DNA from: Allium sativum
Taxonomy: Eukaryota > Streptophyta > Magnoliopsida > Asparagales > Amaryllidaceae
Length of the DNA: 64,000 nt
Direction: 5' to 3'
Assembly (NCBI GenBank): GCA_030737875.1
Contig: CM060915.1
Span: forward strand, 628,682,786-628,746,785
Below are positions 12,080 through 24,900 of the stretch, piece by piece. Both the position numbers and the translations under genes were made by a program. The notes beneath the pieces are model-generated. The model did no database searches. It was given only the letters and a program-made list of their open reading frames with translations, and was not told where the DNA came from. The stretch's first letter is position 1. The number at the start of each line of letters is the position of its first letter.

Positions 12080-12500
12080 TGACACTGCAAAGTAAAAAGG
12101 GAATTTTTCAAAGTGTATTTTGAAAATAAACCATTTATATAAAATCAATGGATTTTATATAAAAGGAAATATTTGGGAAATAAATATAATTAGAAAAAGG
12201 GATTATTTGGAAAATAAATAGAATTGTATAAATGAAATATTTATATAAAATAAAGAGAACTATATAAAAGGAAATGTTTATAAAATAAATAGAATTATAA
12301 AAGAAATATTTATTTAGATTATAAATAGAATTATAATAGACATATTTAGAAACAAATAGAATTGGAAAAGGAAATATTTATATGAAATAAATAGGAATTA
12401 TAAAAGGAAGTATTTTATAAATAAACAGAATTTTATAAAAAGGAAATACGTGGAAAATAAATATAAAACGGAAATCTGTTTCTAATAGATAAAGGGAAAA
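12080..12500 (+). repeat. AT-rich tandem block in C 5' LTR
   Basis: Degenerate units of about 40-50 bp are built on tataaaaggaaatatttat and ataaatagaatta. The 3' LTR has a shorter version at about 24830-25150, so copies have been gained or lost since insertion. Confidence 0.7.
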
Positions 12501-12949
12501 GATTTATTTAAAGTAGAATTAAATAGAAATATGTTTTAATAGATAAAATTTGACAAGAATAATTTATAAACGATGTTTATAAATTAAGAAAAATATTTAT
12601 CATTGGATAAATAAAAATAAAATTCTGAATTTATATTGGGAAGTAGAAATCGGTTTTAACACCGATATTTTAAATAGGAATTGAACTTAGCATTTATAAA
12701 GGGGATTATAAATGAGATTTTAGTGTTAGAAGTAAAAAGGAGATTACGTATGAATAATTCTATAAATAAAAGTATAAATAGAATTTGCAAATGGAATATT
12801 ATTTTTAATTATGAAATCAAACTGAATTGATATATAAAAGAAATATTTTTTCACATTCGATGTGAATAATGGATTAAATTGAATATTTTATAAATTAAAA
12901 CATTTATAAGAAAAATTGGGATTTGAAATATAAATTCAAATGGGAATTT

Positions 12950-13400
12950 GAATTAGAGTTAATCTATTAGAGTTAATCGGATTAGAGTTAATCGGATTAG
13001 TGTTAATTGGATTAGAGTTAATCGATTAGAGTTAATCGATATTAGTTATTCGAATTAGAGTAAATTGAATTAGAGTTAATCGAATAGAGTTAATCGATTT
13101 GATTATTCGGATTAGAGTTAATCAATTAGAGTTAAAAAAAATTAGTTAATCGAATATTAGTTATTTGAATTAGAGTTAATCGAATTAGTCAATCGAATAT
13201 AAGTTATTCGAAAAGTGGTAATCTAATATAGTTTATTCGAAGGAAAGAGTTATCGAAGATTGTTTATTCGAAGAAGGGATGTTATCGAATATTGTTTACT
13301 CAAAGGAGAGATAATCAAATATGGTTTATTTGAGAAAAGAGAAATAATCAAATATAGTTTATTCGAAAAAGAGTTATCGAATAGAGAAAATTCGAGAGGG
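12950..13400 (+). repeat. Short-period repeat block in C 5' LTR (attagagttaatcgg)
   Basis: Units of about 14-15 bp dominate the first half. The second half drifts into longer units with tagttattcga and gttatcgaa. The equivalent 3' LTR block is about 25618-26085. Confidence 0.8.
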
Positions 13401-15052
13401 AATTAGACATCCAGATTCGACTATATCGAATTCGGGAAAGTACTATTTACTTTCCGTTTTTCATCAAGATTTATTTATTTATTAATAAATTAGTTGTTTA
13501 TTTATTTATTTATATATTCAAATTAAGAAATAAAAGTTATATTTAAGTTACTATATTTTGGAAGCATGAGATTATAACATTATTGTTATAATCAAATGAT
13601 TTCTGTAAAAAACAAAGTGGATTCGTAAATAGAATTCGAGAGTTACGTAAGGAAGTTTTGTGAAGATTTAAAAATGTGAACTTTGACTATTTCGAGGTTA
13701 GAAATGTTGTTTAGTTAAGGTCTAAGAGGTAATAATACCCCAACTTGATTGACTTTATTTTTAACTAAGAAATGTTTAAGGTTCGATAGTGAAGGTTAGT
13801 TAATTGAATTTAGTTAATAAGTGTTAATGGTTCGAGTTGGCATAGCGATGTTTTATTTAAACATCTGTTTAAATCCAATGAAGGAGTTTTGGAAATGTTA
13901 TCCAAATAAGAATCAGAAATGGTTTCTAATATAGGAAATAAGAAATAGGAGTAAATATGGAATGTTTTCCAATGATTTATAATGTATATTTTCTAAATAT
14001 AGAAAAATAAGGATTTACGAATATATGGAAATGGGAATAGGGAAATGGATAATTGAATGACCAATTAAATTAAAGGGGATCAGTGTTGATTGATGATTTT
14101 CTCTGTAAGATTTCCATTTTGAAAATACGACTGTTGTTTGCACACATGTTTTCCTTTGATAGTTAAATCACCGACTATCAAAGTTTTTGAACATTTCCGT
14201 TGTTAATACGGAGAGACCGAAATCAGATTTATTATCTGAAAACCCTTCCGTATAGGCATTAGCGTTGCGAATCAAATATTATGAAGATAATTGAAGACGG
14301 AGTTGAGCAAGAGTTATTTCGGCGATCCTAGGTGGAAATTGCCTAAGATGGATTTACAGAATAGTGCCTTCGGTTTGTCCAGACCCAGGACAACGTGTAT
14401 GGACGAATGTCTGACAGAGTATATCTAATGGATCACGTAAATTGATCGCTTCAAACGTATCCACGTTTGGTGGAGGAGGAATTCCTTTCTCTTAGCTTTA
14501 TACCCATTGTATTTTTGGGGAAATCAAATTGTGATTTGGTGGGTATAACGATGTGGCATTTAAAGTAAATGGAGGTGTGATCTGTCAAAAGATACGTATG
14601 AAGCCTCATCAACTGGGAAATGACAAAAATCGGGTGGGCAGCATGGCTATGTGGGTCGCCCCCATTAGGGTGTATTGTCACCATCTAGAGAATATTCATA
14701 TTTGTTACTTCATTTCGCTTCTGTATCTCCCGGGAACGGTTATGTTGCTAGCAACCGTAGGTGACAATATATTCGATACACTCAAGAGAAATGAGTGGTC
14801 GGTCATGTGTGGCCGGGTTGCAAGACGTTCTTGTTGAACCCAATGTATTCCTCTCTAGAGATGCATTAAAGGCGGGTGGTTCCATACCTTGTCGTAGTCG
14901 GAATCCAATCTCCAATAAGCGCCCGCGGTTTTGATTATATACTATATATGTGTGGAGCATGAGATGCAAACGTCCTGCTAGATTGTAATTACTTGTGATT
15001 AGACATTATTATAATATCACAAAATTATTGAATTTGAAAAATGTTTTGGGTT

Positions 15053-15101
15053 ATCGTAAGGTAAAAACCATCCATGTTTATGTGTGGATCTGTCTTACGA
15101 T
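15053..15101 (+). other. Conserved U5 stem-loop, C 5' LTR copy
   Basis: ATCGTAAG (15053-15060) pairs with CTTACGAT (15094-15101) over 33 nt. The loop starts gtaaaa.c.atcc and ends gtgtggatctgt, resembling the loops of the D, G and H stem-loops (gtaaaactctatcc...gatgggacctgagt). Two stem positions differ from those elements as full base-pair replacements. Confidence 0.65.
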
Positions 15102-15153
15102 TATCTTTTCTTTTGAAAAGGATTTTGAAAAGTTAAACCAAGTGGTTGGAGTT

Positions 15154-15243
15154 TACTCACACCAGTCCCATGACTGATCTAGAGTTTATTTTGTTTTGTT
15201 TTCCTTAAACTCTTGGGTGCCCAAATTTGTACGGGCAGTCAAG
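15154..15243 (+). other. Conserved LTR block with small stem-loops (C)
   Basis: Contains ctcacaccagtcccatgact (CAGTC/GACTG hairpin), then AGAGTTT (15181-15187) pairing with AAACTCT (15207-15213), then gggtgcccaaat...gggca (TGCCC/GGGCA). The same order of motifs appears in D, G and H, and partly in A. Confidence 0.65.
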
Positions 15244-15587
15244 TATTCGGGATTTACAGATACAATAGATGGAGCTTGGAGCAAGAAGCTTCAGTAGCAT
15301 TATATAGATATTGTTTGTTTCCGCTATGATGTAAGTGTTGTACTCTAATATACAAATACAGATTTGTGTTTCTATGTTATTTTGTATACTATATTTTATT
15401 CGTTCCACTGTGAGATTCGTGCTACTCTGATGTTGTTGTGTTCTTCTTCTTCTATTCTAATTTTCTATCTTATCTATTCTCACCATCTAACTTCTTTCTA
15501 TTAACCATCCGGTATTTTCGATGTCTAAATAGTCGACATTTTGTATTTGTTTCGATTTTCAGAGTCGAAAATCCCCGGGTCGTTACA

Positions 15588-15689
15588 GTGGTATCAGAGA
15601 TGAAGGTTAAATAATTACCTTGGCTCTGTGGCGTAACTCGATAGAGATAAGGTTAGTAATGCCCTAGATTGAGTTTGAGTGTATATATA
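15588..15689 (+). other. Element C PBS and first internal segment
   Basis: tggtatcagaga (15589-15600) is a tRNA-Met-type PBS one base after the LTR. The next ~90 bases are non-coding leader, interrupted by element E at the duplicated atata. Confidence 0.85.
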
Positions 15690-16755
15690 TGTTAGACCAA
15701 AATTTGGGCCTAACACCCAAATGCTATGTGAAAACCTCATAATCACAAATTAATGAAGAAAAAGCAGTAAAATAAGAGGAGACACACGAGATTTTTATAG
15801 TGGTTCGGCTCAAACAAAGCCTACATCCACTTTATAATTTCTTAAATCCTAAGAAGCTATTACAATACTGTTTGTTTGCGGTTTATACACAATAGCCTTG
15901 TGTTACAATGAAGAAGAGGATATTAGAGAATGAATTTATACACGAATTCCTCGTGTTAAAGTGATGAGCAATGTCCTTTCTTGGTTGTAAAGGAGGCCAA
16001 GTGTTGGAGTAGCCAAAAGTCCCTTGAAATGGCCATATGAGGGTGTATTTATAGGCACAGAGGAGCCTTGCAAGGTTCTGAAGCGGTCCAGTTCGGAGGT
16101 GCCACGTGGCGGGCACTGAGGTGATCTCGGAAGTAGTGGAGTAGTGGTCTTTAGATCGTGCTAGGACAGGTGGAGTTCATTCCATGAGAGTGGGGGGTAG
16201 TGACTCCTTAAGAATAGGTCAGATCCGAAGTGTAACAGCAGGTCAATAGGGGTCGGATCGGTTCGGGTCCGATCCGAACCGAGGTGGAACCTCCGAAACG
16301 AAGGTGTGACGAGCGCTTCTGTGCAGTGTACAAGGCGGGTCGGGTCTGGATGGTCTGATCCGAACCGAAGCGAGCTAAAGTCCAAGTTTGAGAAACTTCG
16401 AAGTATGGGTCAGAGCGGGTCCGATCCGATCCGGAGCTTTTCTCATGCCACAATCCAAGTTTCCAGCTCTGCATGCGTTCATGGAAATGGGCGTAACTTT
16501 CAAATCGTAAGTCCGTTTTAGCCAAACTCAAACTGAAGCTAATTCATAGGGCTACAAGAATTACTAAGCTCAGCTCCGTAAATGCTGTTTTCGGGCCCAA
16601 AACAGATCGTCTGATAGGAGTTTCGGGCCTTTCTTTGTTCGTGATGCGATTTCGATCAAATCGTTGCCTGTCTTCTGACGATGCTTCCAATACTCGAGCG
16701 TATTGTTGATCAGAGATTCCATGTGTGACTACTTTGACTAAAAAGTGGGCCAACA
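15690..16755 (-). repeat. Element E 3' LTR (left on plus strand)
   Basis: tgttagacc...ggccaaca with short inverted ends. The minus-strand TATA box is at 16046-16053 (tatttata on plus). A ggatcgg/ccgatcc-rich stretch lies at 16240-16440. Confidence 0.92.
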
Positions 16756-16769
16756 TTTTTCCCCCAAAA
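16756..16769 (-). other. Polypurine tract of element E
   Basis: On the minus strand this reads ttttgggggaaaaa immediately before the 3' LTR. Confidence 0.85.
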
Positions 16770-16904
16770 CATATCTTGCTGGTTGAAGGAAGATGTGTTC
16801 TGGATAATCCAAGGCCATGCCGAGCCTGCCAGCTGCAAGTATAATCCATACCTACGAAGAAAAGAGAGCAAAAAGGTGTGTCAAATCCTGACAAAACTGA
16901 TTAC

Positions 16905-17330
16905 ACTTTCGAGCATAAACCATGCTTGGGCATTTGTTCGAGCATAAACCATACTCGAGAGACATTCGAATCATCCTGCCAAAGCCTGGCGAGGGACCTA
17001 AACTTCCGGGTATAAGCCAAACCAGTTCAAACTGAGCATAAGCCATACTCGAGTTTTATTGAGTTCCTTTGCCAAGTCCTGACAAGATCGTTCGTTGTTC
17101 CGGAGTATAATCCATACTTAAGCATCCTAGTGAGTACAATCCATACTCATGTCAGGATAGAGCTATACTTTCCAAAACCTGACAAGACAGTCTGTTCCTA
17201 GGCATAATCCATGCAAAGGGGTCTGAGATAAGTATAAGCCATACTTTAATTGAGATTGAGAATCCTACCATAACCTGACAAGGCACTTAAATTCGCCAAA
17301 CATAATCCCTGCTCGGAAAGTCCTTCCTTA
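16905..17330 (-). repeat. Dispersed repeat in E 3' untranslated region
   Basis: About nine copies of a 15-20 bp word, plus-strand form gcataa(a/g/t)ccatactcgag, recur at irregular spacing between gag and the PPT, with degenerate spacers often containing cctgacaag. Variable repeat-bearing 3' regions are known in Tat-lineage elements. Confidence 0.7.
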
Positions 17331-17407
17331 TTCAATTCCAAGTACAAAACCAAAGCAAATCCTAATTGGTTTGTCATCGAGTCCAGAGCACGTTTTGGAG
17401 CTAAATC

Positions 17408-19309
17408 CTAACCCCGAACGTGTGTACTCCGATTTAGCCAATCGGAAAACCTAAAGAAAGAAAAGAGACATATCTTAAATCCTAAGAAATGCTGAAAATG
17501 CAGAGTGATCCAATCCAGATCAGTTGATGATGAGCCCACGAGAGCTCGATCTAGGATCATTCCCTCTCCGGGTAGTAGGCGGGGTAGCGCAGGTGCAGGC
17601 GCTATTGGTTGTTTCACATACTCGGGTAGCTCTCCACGTCTAACCCGTTCCTCAATCAGATCTCGAAGATGCCTGCAGTCTTTTGTGTCATGACCGTCCA
17701 TGTCATGAAATATGCAATATTTTCCAGAATCGCGTTCTCTCTGCGATGGCTCCCTCCTGGGAGGCTTTGGATAGGAGATATCACCATTTGTGTTCACGTA
17801 GATGTCGGTTAGTGACGAATTGAGCTTTGTGTACTTTTCATATCTAGGCCCTCTCCAGGGCTGAGCGTTGCGGTCATTCTTGACAGCAACTTTCCCTTTG
17901 CCTTTTCCAGAATCAGACGGTTCTCCGTCTCTGAGCATGGTGACATCGAGAATTTTCTTTTCATACATTGTGTCTTCTTCACGTAGAAATATATCTGATT
18001 CAAGGTAGAATTCGCTGAGATTCCATGGTGGGTCCCGGTACAAGGATTTTTTGAACTCCGAGTTGTCCAAAACGCCGGATACTGCCGCCATCAAAACCAT
18101 AGATTGCTCGGGTCGATCAACTGATGCTGCTACAACGTTGAACCTTTCTAGGAATGAGCGCAGAGTTTCTCTGGGTCCCCGTTTGATTGTAGTAAGCGAC
18201 ATGACATTCTTGGGTCTAGCGACGTGGACCCGAAATTGTTCGATGAAGCGAGCGACTAACATGTTCCAACTGTTGATCGATTCAGATTCCAACTGCCGAA
18301 TCCACATAGCAGCTATATCAGTCAAAAAGAGAGGGAAGCACTTTGCCATGACGTTCTCCGATGCTGATTGAACTTCCATATGTCGTTTATAGCGCATCAG
18401 ATGCACGGTAGGATCTGTCCTACCGTTGTACGGTTCTAGAACTTGAAGTTTGAAATCCGGTGGGTTGCGGGAATTCCTGATTTCCTAGGTAAATGGATTG
18501 GGATTAACGTCATCCACGTCACTCTGATAAGTGCATCCTCTCGAGAGGCGTTCAATCAGATTGGCGAGTCGGTCGCCGTCAAAGAGCTGTTGCAAGTTGC
18601 CGAGGTCAGAGCTGGTGGCCCCAATGTTGAATCTAGAAGAGTTCGGAAAAGTACGGGGAGCTTGGAAGGACATTCGGTTCGGTTCGGAGGTGCCCCCATG
18701 TTGTGGGTCATGGAGGCTGAACCGGTTCAGTTCGTAATGCCCAGTCTGAACCGATGCTTGGTTTCCATTCTGAGTTGCTTCGTGCTGCTGCTCTCGTGTG
18801 GGTTCTATCTGAACCGGGGCAGAGATTGGTCGTGCTCGACCTGAGTTTCCCAAATTAAGGGGGTTGCCCCCGAGCTCAAGTGGAGCAGTGGGTCGAGTGA
18901 AGGCTGATCCGACCCGGTTGGCGCGAGCTGATGCATCTCGAGCGACTGCCGAATTTGGGTCTCCTTCGGCTCGGATCGGTTCTGATCCGATCCGAATCGC
19001 TACTCCTTCTGGTGCTGATTCCATGCCATTTCCAATGAGTTGAGCATTGTTGCTCGGCCTTCCTTCCATCCGAGCGAAGAATTGGTCGATCATCTCATGT
19101 TGTTTGCGAAGGAGATCGTCTTGCCTTGCCATTTGAGCTCTCAATTCAGTGAGAACCCCATCCATTTCATCTCTAGTCAGGTATGCTGATAAATTTCCAT
19201 GAGAGGAAGCCGCCTGGCTCGCCTTGTTCCCTGCGCCTTCAGTGTCAACGTCCTCAGCACGAGAGAAGGTTTCGTCTTTCTTTCGTTTGACCATTGATCC
19301 AATAGCCAA
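17408..19309 (-). pseudogene. gag: Tat-type gag of element E, one in-frame stop
   Basis: This gag would form the particle that packages element RNA. A single minus-strand frame of 633 codons runs from MAIGSMVKRKK at 19309 to 17408, broken only by TAG at 18485-18487 (PFT*EIRN). Residues ~43-82 look helical or coiled-coil. Residues ~295-450 match the retrotransposon gag domain (DPTVHLMRYKRHM, CFPLFLTDIAAMWIRQL, SLYRDPPWNL). Residues ~532-545 carry the variant knuckle CIFHDMDGHDTKDC followed by LRDLIEERVRRGELPEYV, a hallmark of Tat/Retand-like gags. The protein is the normal size for the family. A CAG or similar codon changed to TAG would explain the stop; programmed readthrough is possible but unsupported. 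No pol follows. Confidence 0.9.
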
Positions 19310-19344
19310 ATAATCTAGGCAGAAGTTGAAGTTGTCGTGTGCCC

Positions 19345-19362
19345 CATACCTGGCGCGCCAAA
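19345..19362 (-). other. Primer-binding site of element E
   Basis: On the minus strand tggcgcgccaggtatggg follows the 5' LTR after a few bases. TGGCGC-type PBSs are common in Tat/Athila elements. The priming tRNA was not determined. Confidence 0.75.
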
Positions 19363-19364
19363 AA

Positions 19365-20436
19365 TGTTAGACTGAAATTTGGGCCTAACACCCAAATGCT
19401 ATGTTAAAACCTCACAATCACAGATTAATGCAGAAAAAGCAGTAAAATAAGAGGAGACACACGAGATTTTTATAGTGGTTCGGCTCAAATCAAGCCTACG
19501 TCCACTTTATAGTTTCTTAAATCCTAAGAAGCTATTACAATACTGTTTGTTTGTGGTTTATACACAATAGCCTTGTGTTACAATGAAGAAGAGGAGATTA
19601 GAGAATGAATTTATACACGAATTCCTCGTGTAAAGGTGATGAGCAATGTCCTTGCTTGGTTGTAAAGGAGGCCAAGTGTTGGAGTAGCCGAAAGTCCCTT
19701 GAAATGTCCATATGAGGGTGTATTTATAGGCATAGAGGAGCCTTGCAAGGTTCTGAAGCGGTTCGGTTTAGAGGTGCCACGTGGCGGGCACTGAGGTGAT
19801 CTCGGAAGTAGTGGAGTAGTGGTCTTTAGATCGTACTAGGACATGTGGAGTTCATTCCATGAGAGTAGGAGGTAGTGGCTCCTTAAGAATAGGACAGATC
19901 CGAAGTGTAGCAGCAGGTCAATAGGGGTCGGATCGGTTCCGATCCGATCCTAACCGAGGTGGAACCTCCGAACCGAAGGCGTGACGAGCGCTTCTGTGTA
20001 GTGTACAATTCGGGTCGGATCTGGATGGTCCGATCCGAACCGAAGCGAGCTAAAGTCCAAGTTTGAGAAACTTCGAAGTATGGGTCGGAGCGGGTCCGAT
20101 CCGATCCAGAGCTTTTCTAGTGCCACAATCCAAGTTTCCAGCTCTGCATGCATTCACGAAAACGGGCGTAACTTTCAAATCGTAAGTCCGTTTTAGCCAA
20201 ACGAAAACTCAAACTGAAGCTAATTCAGAGGGCTACAAGAGTTACTGAGCTCAACTCCGTAATTGCTGTTTTCGGGCCCAAAAGAGATTGTCTGATAGGA
20301 GTTTCGGGCCTTTCTTTGTTCGTGATGCGATTTCGACCAAATCATTGCCTGTCTTCTGACGATGCTTCCAATACTCGAGCGTATTATTGATCAGAGATTC
20401 CATGTGTGACTACTTTGACTAAAAAGCGGGCCAACA
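19365..20436 (-). repeat. Element E 5' LTR (right on plus strand)
   Basis: Nearly colinear with 15690-16755, with scattered substitutions and small indels. It starts tgttagact and ends ggccaaca. Confidence 0.92.
19721..19728 (-). promoter_or_regulatory. TATA box of E 5' LTR
   Basis: The minus strand reads tataaata in cctataaataca, placed to drive gag transcription. The same box is present in the other LTR at 16046-16053. Confidence 0.7.
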
Positions 20437-20441
20437 ATATA

Positions 20442-21882
20442 CGAGTGAATGTATTTGTAGATTCTATAAAAAAAATGTTTTATATTGTGGAGCTTTATTG
20501 GTTGAGTAGTTTGTGAAGTCTGGTCGATCAGTTTGATCCACTGTATCGATAGGGGTTAGTAAACACTTGAATATGATGAACCGACACAGTGTGTTTTAAA
20601 AATAGGTTAAAGAAATAATTTTACCTAAATTATATTTTGATATAAAAAGAATGATTAATATTGGAAATATTATAGAATTTTTGATGTGTTGGTAATCACT
20701 ATAATCGACTGAGATTATAAAAGTAAAATGGTTATTTAAATAACCAATCAGAATTCATATGAATGTATTGTATGAAATGAAGGGAATTAAATCTGACTTA
20801 AAAATCAGAATTGGAATTAAAACTCTGGAAATGTGAAAAAGTGTTTGTAAATGGATTTGGATTAAATATATGAGAACTTTAAAATCTTGGGAGATTTTAA
20901 ATTGTTTTGCAAACATTATGAATGATGATTTTAAGTAATTTCAAAATTGAAAGGATTAACAAATGATTTTGGAAGTGATATAGTATTGAATTCACTTTGA
21001 TCGCTGGGAAATAATTCTGATGATGCTGGCCACATCATCAGTGTTCATTTTCGAGTTGTAAGTGACAGATTACTACCAAATATATTGTTTTTGAAAATGT
21101 TTGGATTTAGAAAGGGAATATTTGATTTGTGAAAAAGATAAAGTTGTTTAAAAAAAAATCCCAGAAAGAGATTGTTCGAATTAAAAACAAATTAAATAGA
21201 AATTTGGGGAAGTAAATTGAAATTGGATTAAAGCCAGTTAAGTGGAACTGTATTGAATTAGAGCAATATCAAGTAAAATTGTTTTTAGTATATAATTGGA
21301 CTCGGTTGAGTAAATGGATTGAATTTTAAAATAAAAATCAAAATTGTGATTGTTGGATGAAGGTAACTGATTAGAGGAACAAATTAGTTAATAAAATATA
21401 TGAATGGAACTTAATGAGGTTAAGTAGGTTGAATTGATGAGTTAGGAGTTTGGAATCAAGAATGGAATTTGGCCTGGATACGTTAATGATTTGGTTTTGA
21501 GGATAAAATTGGAAATTGATTTAGATGGCATTTATATATGATGAATTGGTAGCAGATGGAAAGGATATAATGATATGCCCGACAAAAAGGTACAAGTTTA
21601 TTTATATATGAGTTTGGGTGATTTATGAGCCGATTTGGCAAGCCGCTTGGCTGTTTGATTTTCTTTTAGTTGGAGAAGGCCTAGAAAGGCAAGTTGTATC
21701 GATTAAGACGTACAAAGGAGGTGCTAGCGAAATTTTTCGAAAATTTTTAGAATTTTTGAAAATTTTCGTTAATAGAAATGAATTAATAATTTAATCGAAA
21801 TAAATTAATTCAGTTGAAACTGAAATTAAAGAAGTAAACGAATAATTTTAAACCATTTAATAGGGTTATTCTCTACCTTAGC
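20442..21882 (+). other. Element C internal region, non-coding
   Basis: About 1.4 kb of AT-rich sequence between the E insertion and the PPT. No open frame of note and no gag or pol motif is visible on either strand. I see no tandem repeat. It appears to be the non-coding core of a non-autonomous element. Confidence 0.75.
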
Positions 21883-21918
21883 AATTTCGAGGACGAAATT
21901 ATTTTAAGGGGGAAAGAA
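21883..21918 (+). other. PPT of element C with adjacent perfect hairpin
   Basis: AATTTCG (21883-21889) and CGAAATT (21894-21900) pair around AGGA. Then tttt and the purine tract aagggggaaagaa (21906-21918) lead to the 3' LTR. The arrangement is the same as in chromovirus A. Confidence 0.8.
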
Positions 21919-24900
21919 TGCAACGTCCCGTATTTTTACAGTATAATAATTAATTTATTTAATTATTTAATAGTGAGTTAGAGATTTAAATGGTCGTTTA
22001 ATTAAATAATATTGAATATTTAATTAATATAAATAATAGAATAATATATTTAATTTCGAAATAATCGGAATTAACGAAATTAACAATATTGTGTGAATTG
22101 GACAGTTTAGAATATATAATTCAGTTTAAAGTTAAATTATATTAATGAATTTACTTATAAATTTCATTTGAATGTATAGGTTATGTTATAATTATAATCG
22201 AGCTCGAAATGGCGCGGTAGTTCGTAATATGATGATTCAAACTTTAAACGAAGATACAGAATCCGTTTTAAATCGGATTTCTGTGAAACAAGAAACGTTC
22301 GGAGCTGGTGAAGTATATTTTTCTAATGGAAGAGAAAAATCAAGATTTCGCCGTGTAGATTTTGAGTTATGTCCAAATCAAATTTTCAAATGGTCGCCAT
22401 AGAAACCGTTTATAAACCATAATGATTTATTTAAATATAAATAAATATTGGTTTCGAATTCGGACAACATTTTTGAGACGTAGTTATAATTTAATTTTTA
22501 GAATTTTACTGTAATTTTTATTTTGAGAAATAAGCAACTTTTTATTTGAAGTGTTTTACACCCTATATCAGCACTTCTGAGATTTTACAAAAAAACAAGT
22601 TAACTTGTCTATATTATTATATTTTTGAAACCGTGGCATATTGCTTGTCACGACAATATTTTTTATTTTTGACTATAGAAGTCCGTAAATGAACCAACTT
22701 TTACGTGGCAGGATACCCGTATTTTCAGACTTTAACACAAAATATATATATATATTCGAATGAGAAATCTGTCGTCGCGATAATACAAATTATCCAAGGA
22801 TAAAGTAAAAGAAGTGGCTTATTTTATTATTAAAAACTGATACATAGCACAGTTTGCTTTAAATATGTAACATTAATTTGAGCTTTATTGTTGAACACAA
22901 CATCAGATTTGGCTTTCATGGAAACTTGTTTTGATAATACCGAACCAGTTCCTCCTACCAATTCAAGAAGTACTTCAATAATATAAAATGCCTTGGTGCT
23001 TGGAAAGTACAATTACTTGCAATGACATTGTCCATCAAGTAATGCAACTAATATTCACTGACGTATATAGACATAAACTAATATTGCATTAGTCTTTGTG
23101 CAGCTACCTTTTCTGGTTGAACCACTTCTGTTGACATATTTTAAGCGTTGTCTCGAAAGATTTGCATGAAAATAATCTTACCACGTAACTGCTAATTACA
23201 CCCATTGTGTATGTTGTTAGGAAATAACCATTTTAGGGACACGTTATTATTATTTAAAAGCTAGCTTTTTGTTCCTTTAGCCGTAAGACATCTTGCCATG
23301 TTAATGCTCTGCCACCCTAAAACACATACGTTTACAGACCTCACCATGCCTATACATTCAAATCCAACACTGATCATGAAGTGAGAACACATAATAAACA
23401 AATAAAATAAAATGAAAAGGGCACGTTGAAGAGTTTACTTACCATTGAAGTATACGAGCCTATCACTTGCACTGTCATCTAATACTAGACTACTCTAGCT
23501 ACAGCATGCCTAAAAGTAAATGAGAGTCCCATGTGGTTGTTTCAAATCAACGTAGTAAGACAATCCAATCATATGCATATCACGATCAAACTGCAGACTT
23601 GACCTACTCCTTAAGGGTGTACATCGCCTACCATCTATTCCTTAGCAGCGAAGGGATCGTATTCTATAAGTACTAGGGGAACATTCATTCTCTTCGTTAA
23701 TTGAACCCTCAAAAGAGAAAGGAAAAAATCCTAAATTCACAAACCCATTATATTCTCAGTCCTCAACGCCTTCTCTTCACACTGTTGTTTTTGATTTTGG
23801 ATTCGACGTTGTTTGTCGTAGTGGAGTTTTTCAGCATTAAAACTAGGGCTGCGTTTTTGAGTGAGCCAGAGGCATGGATAAGAGATTGTGTGAACTAGGA
23901 AAAGGGTAGAAGGAGGCGAGAGCATCCATGCACTAGTGGCGGCGCTGACATCGGTGGCCTGAGGCGGCCATATCGTTGTTTGGAAACAGTGCAAATGGGT
24001 GGGGTTATTGATTTGCGATTCAAGGGATTGAAGGGAGTTTCCGCACTGGCTTTAAGGCAATGAACGGTGGTCAAAAAATGGCGGGATAAGGGGGACGAGG
24101 TACTGTTTGGACGGAGAAATACGGTGCGGAGATTGACGAGATTTTTATGTGGAGTTTAAAATGGGTTTGTGATGTAATGAGGAAGCGGGTTGTAATCCTG
24201 GAGCGGATGGTGAGCCTAAATTGGTAATAAAATGGATTTAAATAAAATAAATACTCGTTTAAAATTGTAAATGGTATAACTATTCCATATGTGATCAGAA
24301 TTGGACAAAACTGGATCCGTTAGGATCGTATGGATGGGGGCTACGTAGCGGAACTGGGTGGGAGTGAATTGGAGCTTGTTACAAACAATGGCAGAATAAA
24401 ACGTCCGTCTAAATGAAAGATAGTTAATCGCTATTTAACGATAACTATCCACTGTGAGTAAATCTCACTAACTAGTGTGTTGATTGGTTGGTTGAACTAC
24501 TAATTGATTAGTTAAAAATATCGATATAGTTATATATATATATATCGTTAATTAAATATTGATTCTGTTAATCAGAATATTTCATATTGAAATGAAAATG
24601 ATGTTAATTATATTATTTAACACTTGTGGATGCAGGGAAACAGGTTGGAGGGATCCAAATGGATTCCTCAATATTTAAAATACTATTTTTTTATATATTG
24701 TGATATACGATGTGGTAATAATCTGTTATTGATTATGTGTGTTTGGATGATGATTGATCCTTTTGATTTGGTATTTTAATACCATAAGTGATACTGGAAA
24801 GTAAAAAGGGAAGTTTTCAAAGTGTATTTTGAAAATAAACCATTTATATAAAATCAATGGATTTTATATAAAAGGAAATATTTGGGAAATAAATATAATT

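Larger units (their letters stand above)
9071..15587 (+). repeat. Element C 5' LTR, 6.5 kb
   Basis: It starts tgtaacatcccg and ends ccgggtcgttaca beside the PBS. A TATA box at 10807 divides U3 (about 1.75 kb) from a 4.7 kb R-U5. Two tandem-repeat blocks lie at 12080-12500 and 12950-13400, and conserved stem-loops at 15053 and 15181. The stretch 9660-10660 has no visible counterpart in D, G or H. Short open frames within it are not conserved with the 3' LTR and are not called as genes. Confidence 0.9.
15690..20436 (-). mobile_element. Element E: gag-only Tat-type LTR retrotransposon
   Basis: LTRs of 1066 and 1072 bp (15690-16755, 19365-20436) flank one gag frame. TSD atata is exact on both sides (15685-15689, 20437-20441). 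In minus-strand order: 5' LTR, PBS starting tggcgcgcca, gag, a repeat-rich 3' untranslated part, PPT ttttgggggaaaaa, 3' LTR. No protease, RT or integrase is present and there is no room for them. It matches the known gag-bearing non-autonomous (TR-GAG) type. Clean TSD and similar LTRs suggest a fairly recent insertion. Confidence 0.92.

Noticed and set aside
14553..14837. 94-codon frame in C 5' LTR, with a partial counterpart at 28643-28933
   Set aside because: The two LTR copies differ by frameshifts and the second frame runs into the D insertion. No domain is recognisable.
16161..16531. Open frames in E LTR rich in GSDRTRSDP-like residues
   Set aside because: Produced by ggatcgg-type repeats. 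They lie in the LTR and are frameshifted between the two LTR copies.
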